This document shows, one piece after another, positions 1 to 7,700 of a DNA stretch of 36,309 bases (positions within the stretch are counted from its first letter, which is position 1; each line of letters starts with the position of its first letter). The notes beneath the pieces were generated by a model that worked only from the letters and a program-made list of their open reading frames with translations, made no database searches and was not told the DNA's origin. The translations under genes and the position numbers were made by a program. This DNA is from Verrucomicrobiota bacterium (GTDB taxonomy: Bacteria; Verrucomicrobiota; Verrucomicrobiia; Verrucomicrobiales; Verrucomicrobiaceae), in assembly GCA_025360015.1 (NCBI GenBank), contig JANYCZ010000019.1:1-36309 (forward strand), given 5' to 3'.

Positions 1-1
1 T

Positions 2-235
2 CTTTACAGCCGCAACCTGCGCACCGGCTGCCTGAGCCACCTCACCGTCAACGACCAGCTGGCGCGCAAAAAGGAGCACGACATGCGCGCGCTCAAGCGC
101 CTGGCGGCCGCCGCGCTGCGCCAGGGCGCTGCAAAGAGCCGTAAGGTGCTCTACATCTGGGACCGCGCCGGCATGCGCAGGATTTCTGTCTTAGAGCCTA
201 TCCGGCAAAAGGTTGAAGAGGCTGTAAAGCGGTGA
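2..235 (+). pseudogene. Transposase remnant (IS4-like?), cut by the window edge
   Basis: An open frame enters from the left edge and reads LYSRNLRTGCLSHL near its start and KVLYIWDRAGM near residue 50. This resembles the central part of DDE transposases, where the Asp in a DRAG or DRGY context is often the second catalytic acidic residue. The similarity stops after DRAGM at about position 175. The frame then runs through non-matching sequence into the left end of the IS element that follows and ends at a TGA at 233-235. After the IS, sequence in the same frame does not resume a transposase, so the gene was already truncated before the IS landed. The family assignment is recalled from motif style and is uncertain; that it is a broken fragment is better supported. 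Confidence 0.45.
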
Positions 236-737
236 GGCGCTGTGTCATGATGCCAATGAAGGCAAGATAGACAAAGGCTTCGTGGTGACGGGGATTTTTT
301 TCGTGATCGCGAGTCAGACGCCGCTGCTTGACCAGCCAGCCGAAGCTGCGCTCAATGACCCAGCGTCTTGGCAGCACAATGAAGCCCTTCTGGTTTTCGA
401 GCTTCTTGATGATGCCCAGGCCAAAGTTCACTCCATGGCCAAAGCTCCGGCCCATCTCGCGCACAAATTCTTCGAGTTTCCCTGCGTAACCACCATCGGC
501 GAAGATCATCAGCAAGCTCAGAAAGCTGTGGCAGAACATGCACAGGAGCACTTTCGCGCCATCTCGGTCCTGCACGCTGGCCGGTGTGACCACTGCGCCG
601 AGCAGCAGCCCGTTGGTGTCGGTGAGCATATGGCGTTTGCGCCCCTTGATCTTTTTGCCTGCATCGTAGCCGCAGCTTACAGACGGAAGCTGCCCGCCTT
701 TGACACTTTGGCTGTCGATGACAGCGGCGCTGGGCAT
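198..737 (-). CDS. IS5-family transposase, orfB (DDE catalytic part)
   Basis: This 179-residue frame holds the catalytic core. The first Asp is in AAVIDSQSVK, the second in MIFADGGYAG, and the Glu in WVIERSFGWLVKQRRL followed by RDHE. This is the DDE pattern of IS5-type enzymes. The ATG at 737 is probably not a main start, because the frame is open upstream to the A8 tract at 742-749 where orfA can shift by -1 into it (the join reads AAKKNAMPSAAVIDS). No inactivating change is visible. The stop lies just inside the left inverted repeat. Confidence 0.8.
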   Translation of the reverse strand: MPSAAVIDSQSVKGGQLPSVSCGYDAGKKIKGRKRHMLTDTNGLLLGAVVTPASVQDRDGAKVLLCMFCHSFLSLLMIFADGGYAGKLEEFVREMGRSFGHGVNFGLGIIKKLENQKGFIVLPRRWVIERSFGWLVKQRRLTRDHEKNPRHHEAFVYLAFIGIMTQRLTALQPLQPFAG

Positions 738-1063
738 GGCGTTTTTTTTAGCAGCAGCCGTGTCTTGGTGCGCAGGGCTTCATTGATACGCGGCCAAAGG
801 CCCTGCTCGGTCCAGGTGGCCAGGGCATCATGCACCGTGCTCTTGGGCGCGAACTCTCTGGGCAGCATCGACCACTGGCAGCCGGTCTTGAGCACATAAC
901 GGATCGCATCAAGGCAGGCTCGCGCTGAGTTTGGATCACGCCATCGGCCACGCTTGCGCCTGGCACCCGCGGGGTAAATGAGCGGCTTCAAGAGCTCCCA
1001 TTCGGCATCACTGAGATCGGTGTCGTAGCCTGCTGGCCGGTAAGTTTTCGCGTCCATCCACAA
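677..1063 (-). CDS. IS5-family transposase, orfA (N-terminal part)
   Basis: This 128-residue product carries the N-terminal domain typical of IS5/IS427 transposases: LSDAEWELLKPLI near residue 17, then ARACLDAIRYVLKTGCQW and DALATWTEQGLW. This region corresponds to the DUF4096-type DNA-binding domain. The frame continues past the A8 run into non-transposase sequence, while the catalytic half is encoded in the -1 frame. It should therefore act either alone as a short regulatory product or, after frameshifting, as the front of full transposase. The start MWMDAKTY lies about 50 bp inside the right terminus of the element, as expected for this group. Confidence 0.8.
   Translation of the reverse strand: MWMDAKTYRPAGYDTDLSDAEWELLKPLIYPAGARRKRGRWRDPNSARACLDAIRYVLKTGCQWSMLPREFAPKSTVHDALATWTEQGLWPRINEALRTKTRLLLKKTPCPAPLSSTAKVSKAGSFRL
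742..749 (-). promoter_or_regulatory. Putative programmed -1 frameshift site (A8) in the transposase
   Basis: On the minus strand the sequence reads CTAAAAAAAACGCC. In the orfA frame the codons are CTA AAA AAA ACG. Slipping back one base on A-AAA-AAA gives AAC GCC ATG, which is exactly the orfB frame. The heptamer fits known bacterial -1 slippery sites, and IS427-type elements commonly use such shifts. A stimulatory structure was not analysed. Confidence 0.7.
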
Positions 1064-1206
1064 CCCTGTATCAACTCCTCTTCACTGGCTACACTCTTTT
1101 GCCGGATAGACTCTAAGTCTTTACCGGCTCTTTACACATCTTCTCTCGTCAGCAGTCCATGTTCCTGATAGAAAAAATGCGAAATCCAACCCTATCGTCC
1201 TTTCCC

Positions 1207-4200
1207 ATGCGCGCACTGCTGTCCCTCCTCCTCGTCTCGTGCTTCGCTGCCGCCAGCGCGCAGACCCCCGTGCCACCCACGGACCCCCAGCCCGTGCGCG
1301 AGCGCGAACGCCGCGTGTACGTGCCCTTTGATGAACTCGAAAAAGTCTTCAAGGACGGCGGCAAAGGCGTCTTCCTCCCCTACCGCGAATTCCTCGATCT
1401 CTGGAACGAGCTCACGCTGAAACGCGCCGAAGACGAAAAGCCCCCGCCCGCCGAGGCCGTGCTCGCCAAAGCCGAGTACACCGGCCGCGTCGAAGGCGAC
1501 AGCGTCATCCTTGATGCCAAAATCACCGCCGAATCCTTCAAGAAAGGCTGGGTTCTCCTGCCCCTCACAGACAGGGCCGCTCCCGGCATCGGCGAAGCCA
1601 CCACTGGCAAAGCCGTTCTCCGTTCCCGCGCAGACGGCAGCGATCTCATGCTCCCGGAAAAGGGCGTGTATGAAATCACGCTCAAGATTTACGCGCCCAT
1701 CATCCGCACCGCAGGAAAATCACGCGTCACGCTCAATCTCCCCCGCGCTGCCGTCTCTCGCCTCAGCATCACCGTGCCAGGAGAGGGCCTGGAGTTCGAG
1801 CTCAGCCCTGCCGCCGCCTTCACCGCCCAGGCCGCCGCCGGGCAGACGCAGTTCGCCTGCTTCTTCGGTGCCGGTTCGCAGCAAAACATCGCCTGGGGTG
1901 CCGCCCAGGCCGTCACGCAGATGAGCCCCCTCGTCCTCGCCCAGCACAAACTCACCACCCAGATCGGCATCGGCTCCGTCACCACCACGGCAGACATCGC
2001 GCTGCGCATCCTGCGCGCGCCGATCAATGAATTGAAAATCAGCCTCCCTGCCGATCAGGAAATCCTCGGCGTCACCGGCGCAGGCATCAAAGAATGGAAG
2101 ATCGAAACAGCACCCATCGCTGGAAATGCCGCCAAGGCCCGCAAAACCCTCATCATCCTTCCCGAAAAACCTCTGCGCGATGACTACGCCCTCAAGCTCC
2201 AGCTTGAAGGCCCCGTCGCAAAGCTGCCTGCGGAAGTCCACGTCCCCGAAATCGAGGTCATCGGTGCCGCCCAGGTCAATGGCGAAGCAGTCGTCGGTGC
2301 GGAGGCGCAGCTCGATGTCACCCCGAAAACCCTCACCTCCACCACCCGCTCCCTCGCCGGAGACAGCCGCTCCCAGGTCGGCACCTTCCGCATCCTGCGC
2401 CAGCCCTACCAACTCACGCTCGATGTCGCCGAAGCCAAGCCCCAGGTCGAAGCCACCAGCCTCACCAAATTGAACGTCCGCCGCGAGGCCGCCACCCTGA
2501 GCACCGAGTTCAGCTACACCGTCCGCCGCGTCGGCATCTTCGAGACCCGCCTTACCCCGCCCGCCGGCTGGACCATCACGGATATCAAAGGCCAGATCGA
2601 ATCCTGGAACCTGGAAGGCACCGATGTGGTCATCAAACTCCCGAAACAAACCGCCGGCGATTTCAAATTCGTACTGACCGCCCGCCAAACCCGCCCGCAG
2701 GCCACCGCCGATGTCGTGCTGCCGGTCTTCACTCCGCAAAACGTCACACGCCACGAGGCCCTCCTGGGTGCCATCATTCACTCCAGTCTGGAACCCAACA
2801 CCAAGGTGCTCGGCGACTTCCAGCAGGAGGACGTCAGTGCTGTGCATCTGCAAAGCGAGCCCAACGCCACCGAGCTCGCCTTCCGCTACCGCGACACCGC
2901 CAAGCCTGCCACCCTCAGCCTGAAGAGCCGCAGCTCCCAGGTCGGCGTGGAGGTGCTCACGCTCGTGGAGGTGAAGGAGCAGTCCACCCGCCACACCTGG
3001 ACCCTCGCCTTTGATGTCGCCTACGCCGCCACCGATCGCTTCGTACTCGCCGTGCCCAAGGAAGTCGCAGACCAGATCCGCTTCGTCGATCCGCAGGTGA
3101 AGGAGATCAACAAGACCTACCAGCCTCCGCAGCCCGTCACCCTGCCCGATGCCGCCAGTTACATTCTCTGGGAAGTCGTCCTCCGCAGCGAGCGCCAAGG
3201 CAGCTTCTCCCTCAGCTTAAACCTTGAACGCCCCATCGCCCTCGAAGCTGGCAAGACCGGCAAAATGGATCTCCTCCACGTGCATGTCCCTGGCGCTTTC
3301 CAGGAAACCGGCCAGGTCGCCGTGGTGAAGGCAGACAGCCTCGAAATCCGCAAGTCCGAGCCCGAAACGCTCGAAGAAATCGACGCTCGCGAGCTGCGCC
3401 CCGAGTTGCAGCGCCCCGGCGTTTTTCTCGCCTACAAGTACCGCTCCCTGCCCATCAAGCTCAGCGTCGAACTCGCAAAAAACAGCTTCATTCCCGTGCC
3501 GCAGGCCGTCATCACCCATGCGGATCTCACCACCGCCATCGCCACCGACAAGGCGCAGACCACCGAGGTCATCTACTGGGTGAAAAACAACGGCCTGCAG
3601 TTCCTTGTCGTGAAGTTGCCGCAGGGCTCGCGCCTGCAGTCAGACGTCTTTGTGAATCGCGAAGCCCAGCAGCCCATGCGCCGCGAAGGCAGCGAAGACA
3701 TGCTCGTGCGCCTGCCCAGTGGCGATGCCGCCCGCCTGGCCTTCCCCGTGCGCTTTGTGTTTGAAACTCCCAGCCCCAGTCCCGGTGAAAAACTCGGCTC
3801 ATGGGGCAGCATCACCGTGGCTGCCCCGCAGGTCGCCGATGTCGGCATCATGGAGACGCAGCACCTCCTCATTCTGCCCGCCAAGGAATGGCACTACACC
3901 AGCTTCAGCGGCCCGCTTTCACCCGAATCACACGATCAATCCTGGCGCACCATGCAGGGCCTCGTCAACGACGTGATCCCCGCCTTCGGCCCGCAGCTCC
4001 ATACCCTGGACGCTGCGCAGGAAAGCCAGATGCCCGCCGTGCCCGATGATGTCCGCACCCTCTACGGCTCGCAGGTCCAGCAGCAGGGTCACCGCGAGGT
4101 ACTGCATCGCCTCGGCCCGCCCGCCGAGATCGGCGTGAGCTTCCGTGGCCGGCGCATCACCTTCTTCTACCAAGCCCTGGCCTTCCTCGTCTCCCTCATC

Positions 4201-4500
4201 GCCGGAGCACGCTGCTGGAAACGCCCTCGGCAGGAGAAGCTCCGCTACCTCACCGTCTTCGGCCTCGGAGCCATGCTCCTCACCGGACTCGTCAGCGCCG
4301 CCAACGTCCCCGTCCTGCTCGCCTCCATGCTCGCGGCCTTCATCCTCCTGCTCACCTGGATCTTCTGCGGCCTCCTCGGTGCCACCCTGCGCACCTCGCA
4401 CTGGCTCTACGCCCGCCGCCCCCAACCCCACACCAAACCACCGTCCCCTCCCACCCCGCCACCCGTCCCCCCCGCAAACCCAACTCCAGCCGCCCCGTGA
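1207..4500 (+). CDS. Large exported envelope protein with C-terminal membrane segments (module copy 1)
   Basis: The product is about 1097 residues. The start at 1207 gives a canonical signal peptide (MRALLSLLLVSCFAAASA); in-frame ATGs at 1159 and 1177 are alternatives, none with a clear ribosome site. After the signal comes a head motif, VYVPFDELEKVFKDGGK then FLPYREFLDLWNE (residues about 37-65). A long beta-rich region follows, then a tail motif, HADLTTAIATD...NNGLQFLVVKLPQGS (about 770-850). The C-terminus has hydrophobic segments (about 984-1003 and 1015-1060) and a Pro-rich tail. Most of the chain should be periplasmic and anchored in the inner membrane. The same head and tail recur twice in the next gene, which is probably co-transcribed. 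The function is unknown to me. A Verrucomicrobiota/Planctomycetes-type giant surface protein is the best description. Confidence 0.75.
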   Translation: MRALLSLLLVSCFAAASAQTPVPPTDPQPVRERERRVYVPFDELEKVFKDGGKGVFLPYREFLDLWNELTLKRAEDEKPPPAEAVLAKAEYTGRVEGDSVILDAKITAESFKKGWVLLPLTDRAAPGIGEATTGKAVLRSRADGSDLMLPEKGVYEITLKIYAPIIRTAGKSRVTLNLPRAAVSRLSITVPGEGLEFELSPAAAFTAQAAAGQTQFACFFGAGSQQNIAWGAAQAVTQMSPLVLAQHKLTTQIGIGSVTTTADIALRILRAPINELKISLPADQEILGVTGAGIKEWKIETAPIAGNAAKARKTLIILPEKPLRDDYALKLQLEGPVAKLPAEVHVPEIEVIGAAQVNGEAVVGAEAQLDVTPKTLTSTTRSLAGDSRSQVGTFRILRQPYQLTLDVAEAKPQVEATSLTKLNVRREAATLSTEFSYTVRRVGIFETRLTPPAGWTITDIKGQIESWNLEGTDVVIKLPKQTAGDFKFVLTARQTRPQATADVVLPVFTPQNVTRHEALLGAIIHSSLEPNTKVLGDFQQEDVSAVHLQSEPNATELAFRYRDTAKPATLSLKSRSSQVGVEVLTLVEVKEQSTRHTWTLAFDVAYAATDRFVLAVPKEVADQIRFVDPQVKEINKTYQPPQPVTLPDAASYILWEVVLRSERQGSFSLSLNLERPIALEAGKTGKMDLLHVHVPGAFQETGQVAVVKADSLEIRKSEPETLEEIDARELRPELQRPGVFLAYKYRSLPIKLSVELAKNSFIPVPQAVITHADLTTAIATDKAQTTEVIYWVKNNGLQFLVVKLPQGSRLQSDVFVNREAQQPMRREGSEDMLVRLPSGDAARLAFPVRFVFETPSPSPGEKLGSWGSITVAAPQVADVGIMETQHLLILPAKEWHYTSFSGPLSPESHDQSWRTMQGLVNDVIPAFGPQLHTLDAAQESQMPAVPDDVRTLYGSQVQQQGHREVLHRLGPPAEIGVSFRGRRITFFYQALAFLVSLIAGARCWKRPRQEKLRYLTVFGLGAMLLTGLVSAANVPVLLASMLAAFILLLTWIFCGLLGATLRTSHWLYARRPQPHTKPPSPPTPPPVPPANPTPAAP

Positions 4501-4556
4501 GATGAACACCTCTCATCCCACCCACCGCGCGATACCCGCGCCAGCGTCCCCGGACT

Positions 4557-4574
4557 GCGGCGCTTCAGCGCCGC
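4557..4574. repeat. Perfect palindrome, 7-bp stem, TTCA loop
   Basis: GCGGCGC, TTCA loop, GCGCCGC. It lies in the spacer between the two giant-protein genes and belongs to the general set of short GC-rich hairpins found through the window. Confidence 0.6.
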
Positions 4575-4656
4575 TTTCGAGCGTCCCCCCCCTCCCGCAA
4601 AGCCCCAACGCCCCGCGCGCCACATCCACATCCTCGCCAATTTCCAAGCGCTCCTC

Positions 4657-4698
4657 CACGCCCAGCGCAGGTAGGGCGGCTTGTCCTCAAGCCGCCGC
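4657..4698 (+). repeat. Dispersed palindromic repeat, TCCT loop (copy 1)
   Basis: It contains GGCGGCTTG, TCCT loop, CAAGCCGCC, a perfect 9-bp stem, preceded by CACGCCCAGCGCAGGTAG. Almost the same sequence of about 42 bases recurs at 33889-33930 with one extra G, so this is a true dispersed repeat. Confidence 0.8.
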
Positions 4699-4753
4699 CG
4701 CCGGAGCCCCCGACTCCCTACACCCGACCCTTGGTCTGACCGCCCAAAGCCAC

Positions 4754-7700
4754 ATGGGGTTCGAAAACCACCCCACCCGCTCAAAAACCCCTTCGTCCTC
4801 GATCCCCCCGTCCCGCGTCCCCCCAACCCTCTCGCGCCTCCATCGCCTCCTCCCCCTCCTCACATTCGTCATTCTTAATTCTGGTTTCGTCATTTCGGCG
4901 GAGCCGACGCGCCAAGAACTCTGGGTGCCCACCAAAAACCTCGACACCGTCCTCCGCGACCACCCGAACGCAGTCATGCTCTCCCCGGAGCAGTATGAAA
5001 CGCTGATCCGGGACGCCGGCAAAACCCAGCCCACCGACGACCCCAAACTCGCACCGCCCAAGATCATCGCCATCCAAGGCCTGCGGCTGGAGGGCAAAGT
5101 GGAGCCCGGCGCTGCACATGTGATGCTGCGTGGCGAGCTCACACTCAAACTCCCGTCCAAAGAATGGCTCAGCACCAAGATCGCCTGGCCCTTTGACATG
5201 GGCAGCGTCACCTCCACCGGCAATGTGCTGGCCTACACCGAGCCAGCCAAAGAAGCGCAGCCGACAAGCGCCCATGATCTGGTTCTGTTCGCCAAAGGCC
5301 CGGGAGAAGCCAGGCTGCAGTTCGAGGCCAGGGTGCCCGTATTCCTCCGCCTGCGCGCAGGGGAGCACACCTTGGAGCTGCCAGACATGCCGTTCAGCGG
5401 CGTTCTCAACCTCACTCTGCCTGCCGAAGCAGGCCTCCTCGCGGGATCAGCCTACGAACGCAACGCCGACACCGTCAAGGTCGCCTTCGATCACCGTGGC
5501 TACGACGACAATGAGTCGAGCATCCTCCAGGGCGCCAGCCGTGCCCTGCGCGTGCGTTGGGTCGAGGCATCTGAAGCGGTCGCCTCGCAGCCTGTCCGCT
5601 ATTCGGCAACATCCACCGCCGACATCCACGTCTCCGAATCCGATGTCTCCACCACGCTGCGTCTCAGGGTGCGCGTGCAGGAAAAATCGGAACGTGACGC
5701 CGAGCTGGTATGGCCGCTCGTCGGCAAGGACACCCAGGTCACCGAGGTCAGCGGCGTGGCTCTGCGCAAATGGCGGCAGGATGGTGCCAAGCTCTTCGTC
5801 ACTCTCGAGCGCGATGGCGGCATGCATGATCTCACCGTGAATCTCCGCCGCATCATCAACTCCGTGGCTGAAGCCGGTGAGCTGCCGCTGCTCATGCTCA
5901 ATCCACCGCTGCGGATCAAGGCCCGCCTCCACCTCGCACCGGACCTCGATTTCCTCGATCTCTCCGCCGCTCGCCAACTGGATCACGACCACTTTGAATT
6001 CCAGCTCGGCGTCGATCAACCGCGCCTCGTGCTGCGCACCTCAAAGCCGCGCATCGAATCCGACGTCGATGTCATCGCCCGCATCAACAAAGACAGCGTG
6101 CAGATCGAGCGCAAGCTCGTCCTCCGCAGCGACCGCCCCGTCACCGAGGTGAAAGTCACGCTGCCTCCAGGCGAGGAGTTCATCGCCGTTTTGTCGGCTC
6201 CCATCGGAACGACCACTCGCGTCAGCACCGGCGGTGCGCAGCAGATGTCCACGCCACCTGTCATCAGCCAGTTCGTTTCCTCAGAGCGAGTCGTCACGCC
6301 AAACAACATCAGCCAGCCCGTCTTCTCGTTGCGAGAGTCCACTTCGAATGTCGGGAACCTGCAGACGATTTCAACGTTTCGCCTCACTTGGCGTCGCGTG
6401 GGCCAGACCCTCGCGATTCTGCCCATGCAGCCCTTGTCGCCAGCGAATTCGCTCGAACTCAGCATCACCTCCCGCATCAAACTCACCAAGGCCTGGACCG
6501 GCCCCAAGAACCCCGAAACCATCACGATTCACCAGCTCGACATCCCGGACGCCGTCAAAGTCGCGGGCTACACCGCGCTGGACTTCGACGACGCCTGGCG
6601 CGTGGCCTTGAAGGAAGCCAAAGGACTCGAAGACCGCGATGCACGCCTCACCCCCGTGAAAGGCCGCATGGCCTGGTTCGGCCTGCGCGAGCACGCGCTC
6701 ACCTTTGAAGTCGAGCGCGCCGAGGCCGTCTTCTCCACCGAAGTCACCGCGTATGCATTGCCCCGTGCGCGCACCATCGAGATCGAAGGCCAGTTCACCC
6801 TCGACATCAGCGGCGCACCCCTGCGCAGCTTCCAGGTCAAACTGCCCGTGGAAAGTGCCAAGCTCCTCCGCGTCACCTCCCCGCTCGTCGGCGAGCAGCT
6901 CCTCGACGAAGCCACCGGCATCTGGACTTGCACCCTCCGCCAGGAATCCAAAGGCCGTCACACCCTCCGCTGGCGCATGAGCCTCCCCAGTAACAGGGGC
7001 ATTCCTGCCCCCAATGCCGCAGGCACTCCGAGTAATGGGGGCATTCCTGCCCCCTCTCCGGTTGATGCTCCCCCCGCCAACCAAACCATCACCGCCACCC
7101 TCCCGCACCTCGAACTCCCGCAATCCCGCCGCTTCGCCGGCACCTGGATCATCGAAGCCAACACCGACACCCAGCTCTCCACCAAAATCCAAAACATGCA
7201 GCCGCTGGACGTGCTGCGCGTGCCCCTGGTCGCAGACTACCAGCCCCGCCACCGCATCACCAGCGCCTTCACCTACGGCGCGGGGGACAGCTCACTCACC
7301 CTCACCGCGCAGCGCCACGCCCACTCCGAGCTCGCCGCCCTCGTGGTGAATCGCATGAACCTCACCTCCGTCCTCGGCACCGACGGCCACAGCCTGCACG
7401 AAGTCACGCTCGACCTCTCCCATTCCGGCGAGCAATTCGTCAGCCTGCACCTGCCGCAAGACGCCGAGCTCCTCAGCACCTCCAGCGGCGGTCAGGCCGT
7501 CAAACCCGTGCGCAGCGTCGGCAATGCCATCGCCATCCCCCTGCCCGCCGGTTCCGCCAACGCACCCCACACCCTGGTGAGCGTGCAGTACCGCCAGCAA
7601 AAAACCCTCTGGGGCCGCAGCGGCACCCAAACCCTCGAACCCATCCGCCTCGTGGGCAACGTCCCCGTCCTCAGCACCGACTGGTCCGTTTACGCCCCCA

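Larger units (their letters stand above)
194..1113 (-). mobile_element. Complete IS5-family (IS427-like) insertion sequence, 920 bp
   Basis: The ends are near-perfect inverted repeats. The left end begins GAGCCTATCCGGCAAAAG and the reverse complement of the right end begins GAGTCTATCCGGCAAAAG, with one mismatch in 18. A TA dinucleotide lies directly outside both ends (192-193 and 1114-1115), consistent with a 2-bp TA target duplication as in the IS427 group. The target appears to have been CTTAAG. The interior holds one transposase in two overlapping frames on the minus strand. The DDE residues and termini are intact, so the element looks recent and possibly active. It lies 93 bp upstream of the first giant-protein gene and points away from it, so it may have altered that gene's promoter. 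Confidence 0.85.
4501..4753. other. Repeat-rich spacer between the two giant-protein genes
   Basis: The reading frame of the next gene is open across this stretch (an ATG occurs at 4502, and the frame is open back to 4145), but the translated sequence is Pro/Ser/Ala-rich without domain character. It contains two perfect palindromes (4557-4574 and 4675-4696). The signal peptide of the next protein only begins after about 4829. I read it as intergenic sequence that happens to stay open, although translation from 4502 cannot be excluded. Confidence 0.5.

Noticed and set aside
1720..3198. Long minus-strand open frame (492 codons)
   Set aside because: It is antisense to the first giant gene and Gly/Asp-rich, as expected from mirror reading of GC-rich codons; no motif or start context.
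4145..4753. Upstream extension of the giant gene
   Set aside because: The first part overlaps the preceding gene in another frame and the rest is repeat-derived Pro/Ser-rich sequence lying before a clear signal peptide.
6989..7058. Possible CRISPR-like repeat pair
   Set aside because: Only two units, palindromic, in a coding frame, with no further copies or spacers; no CRISPR array, tRNA or rRNA was seen anywhere in the window.
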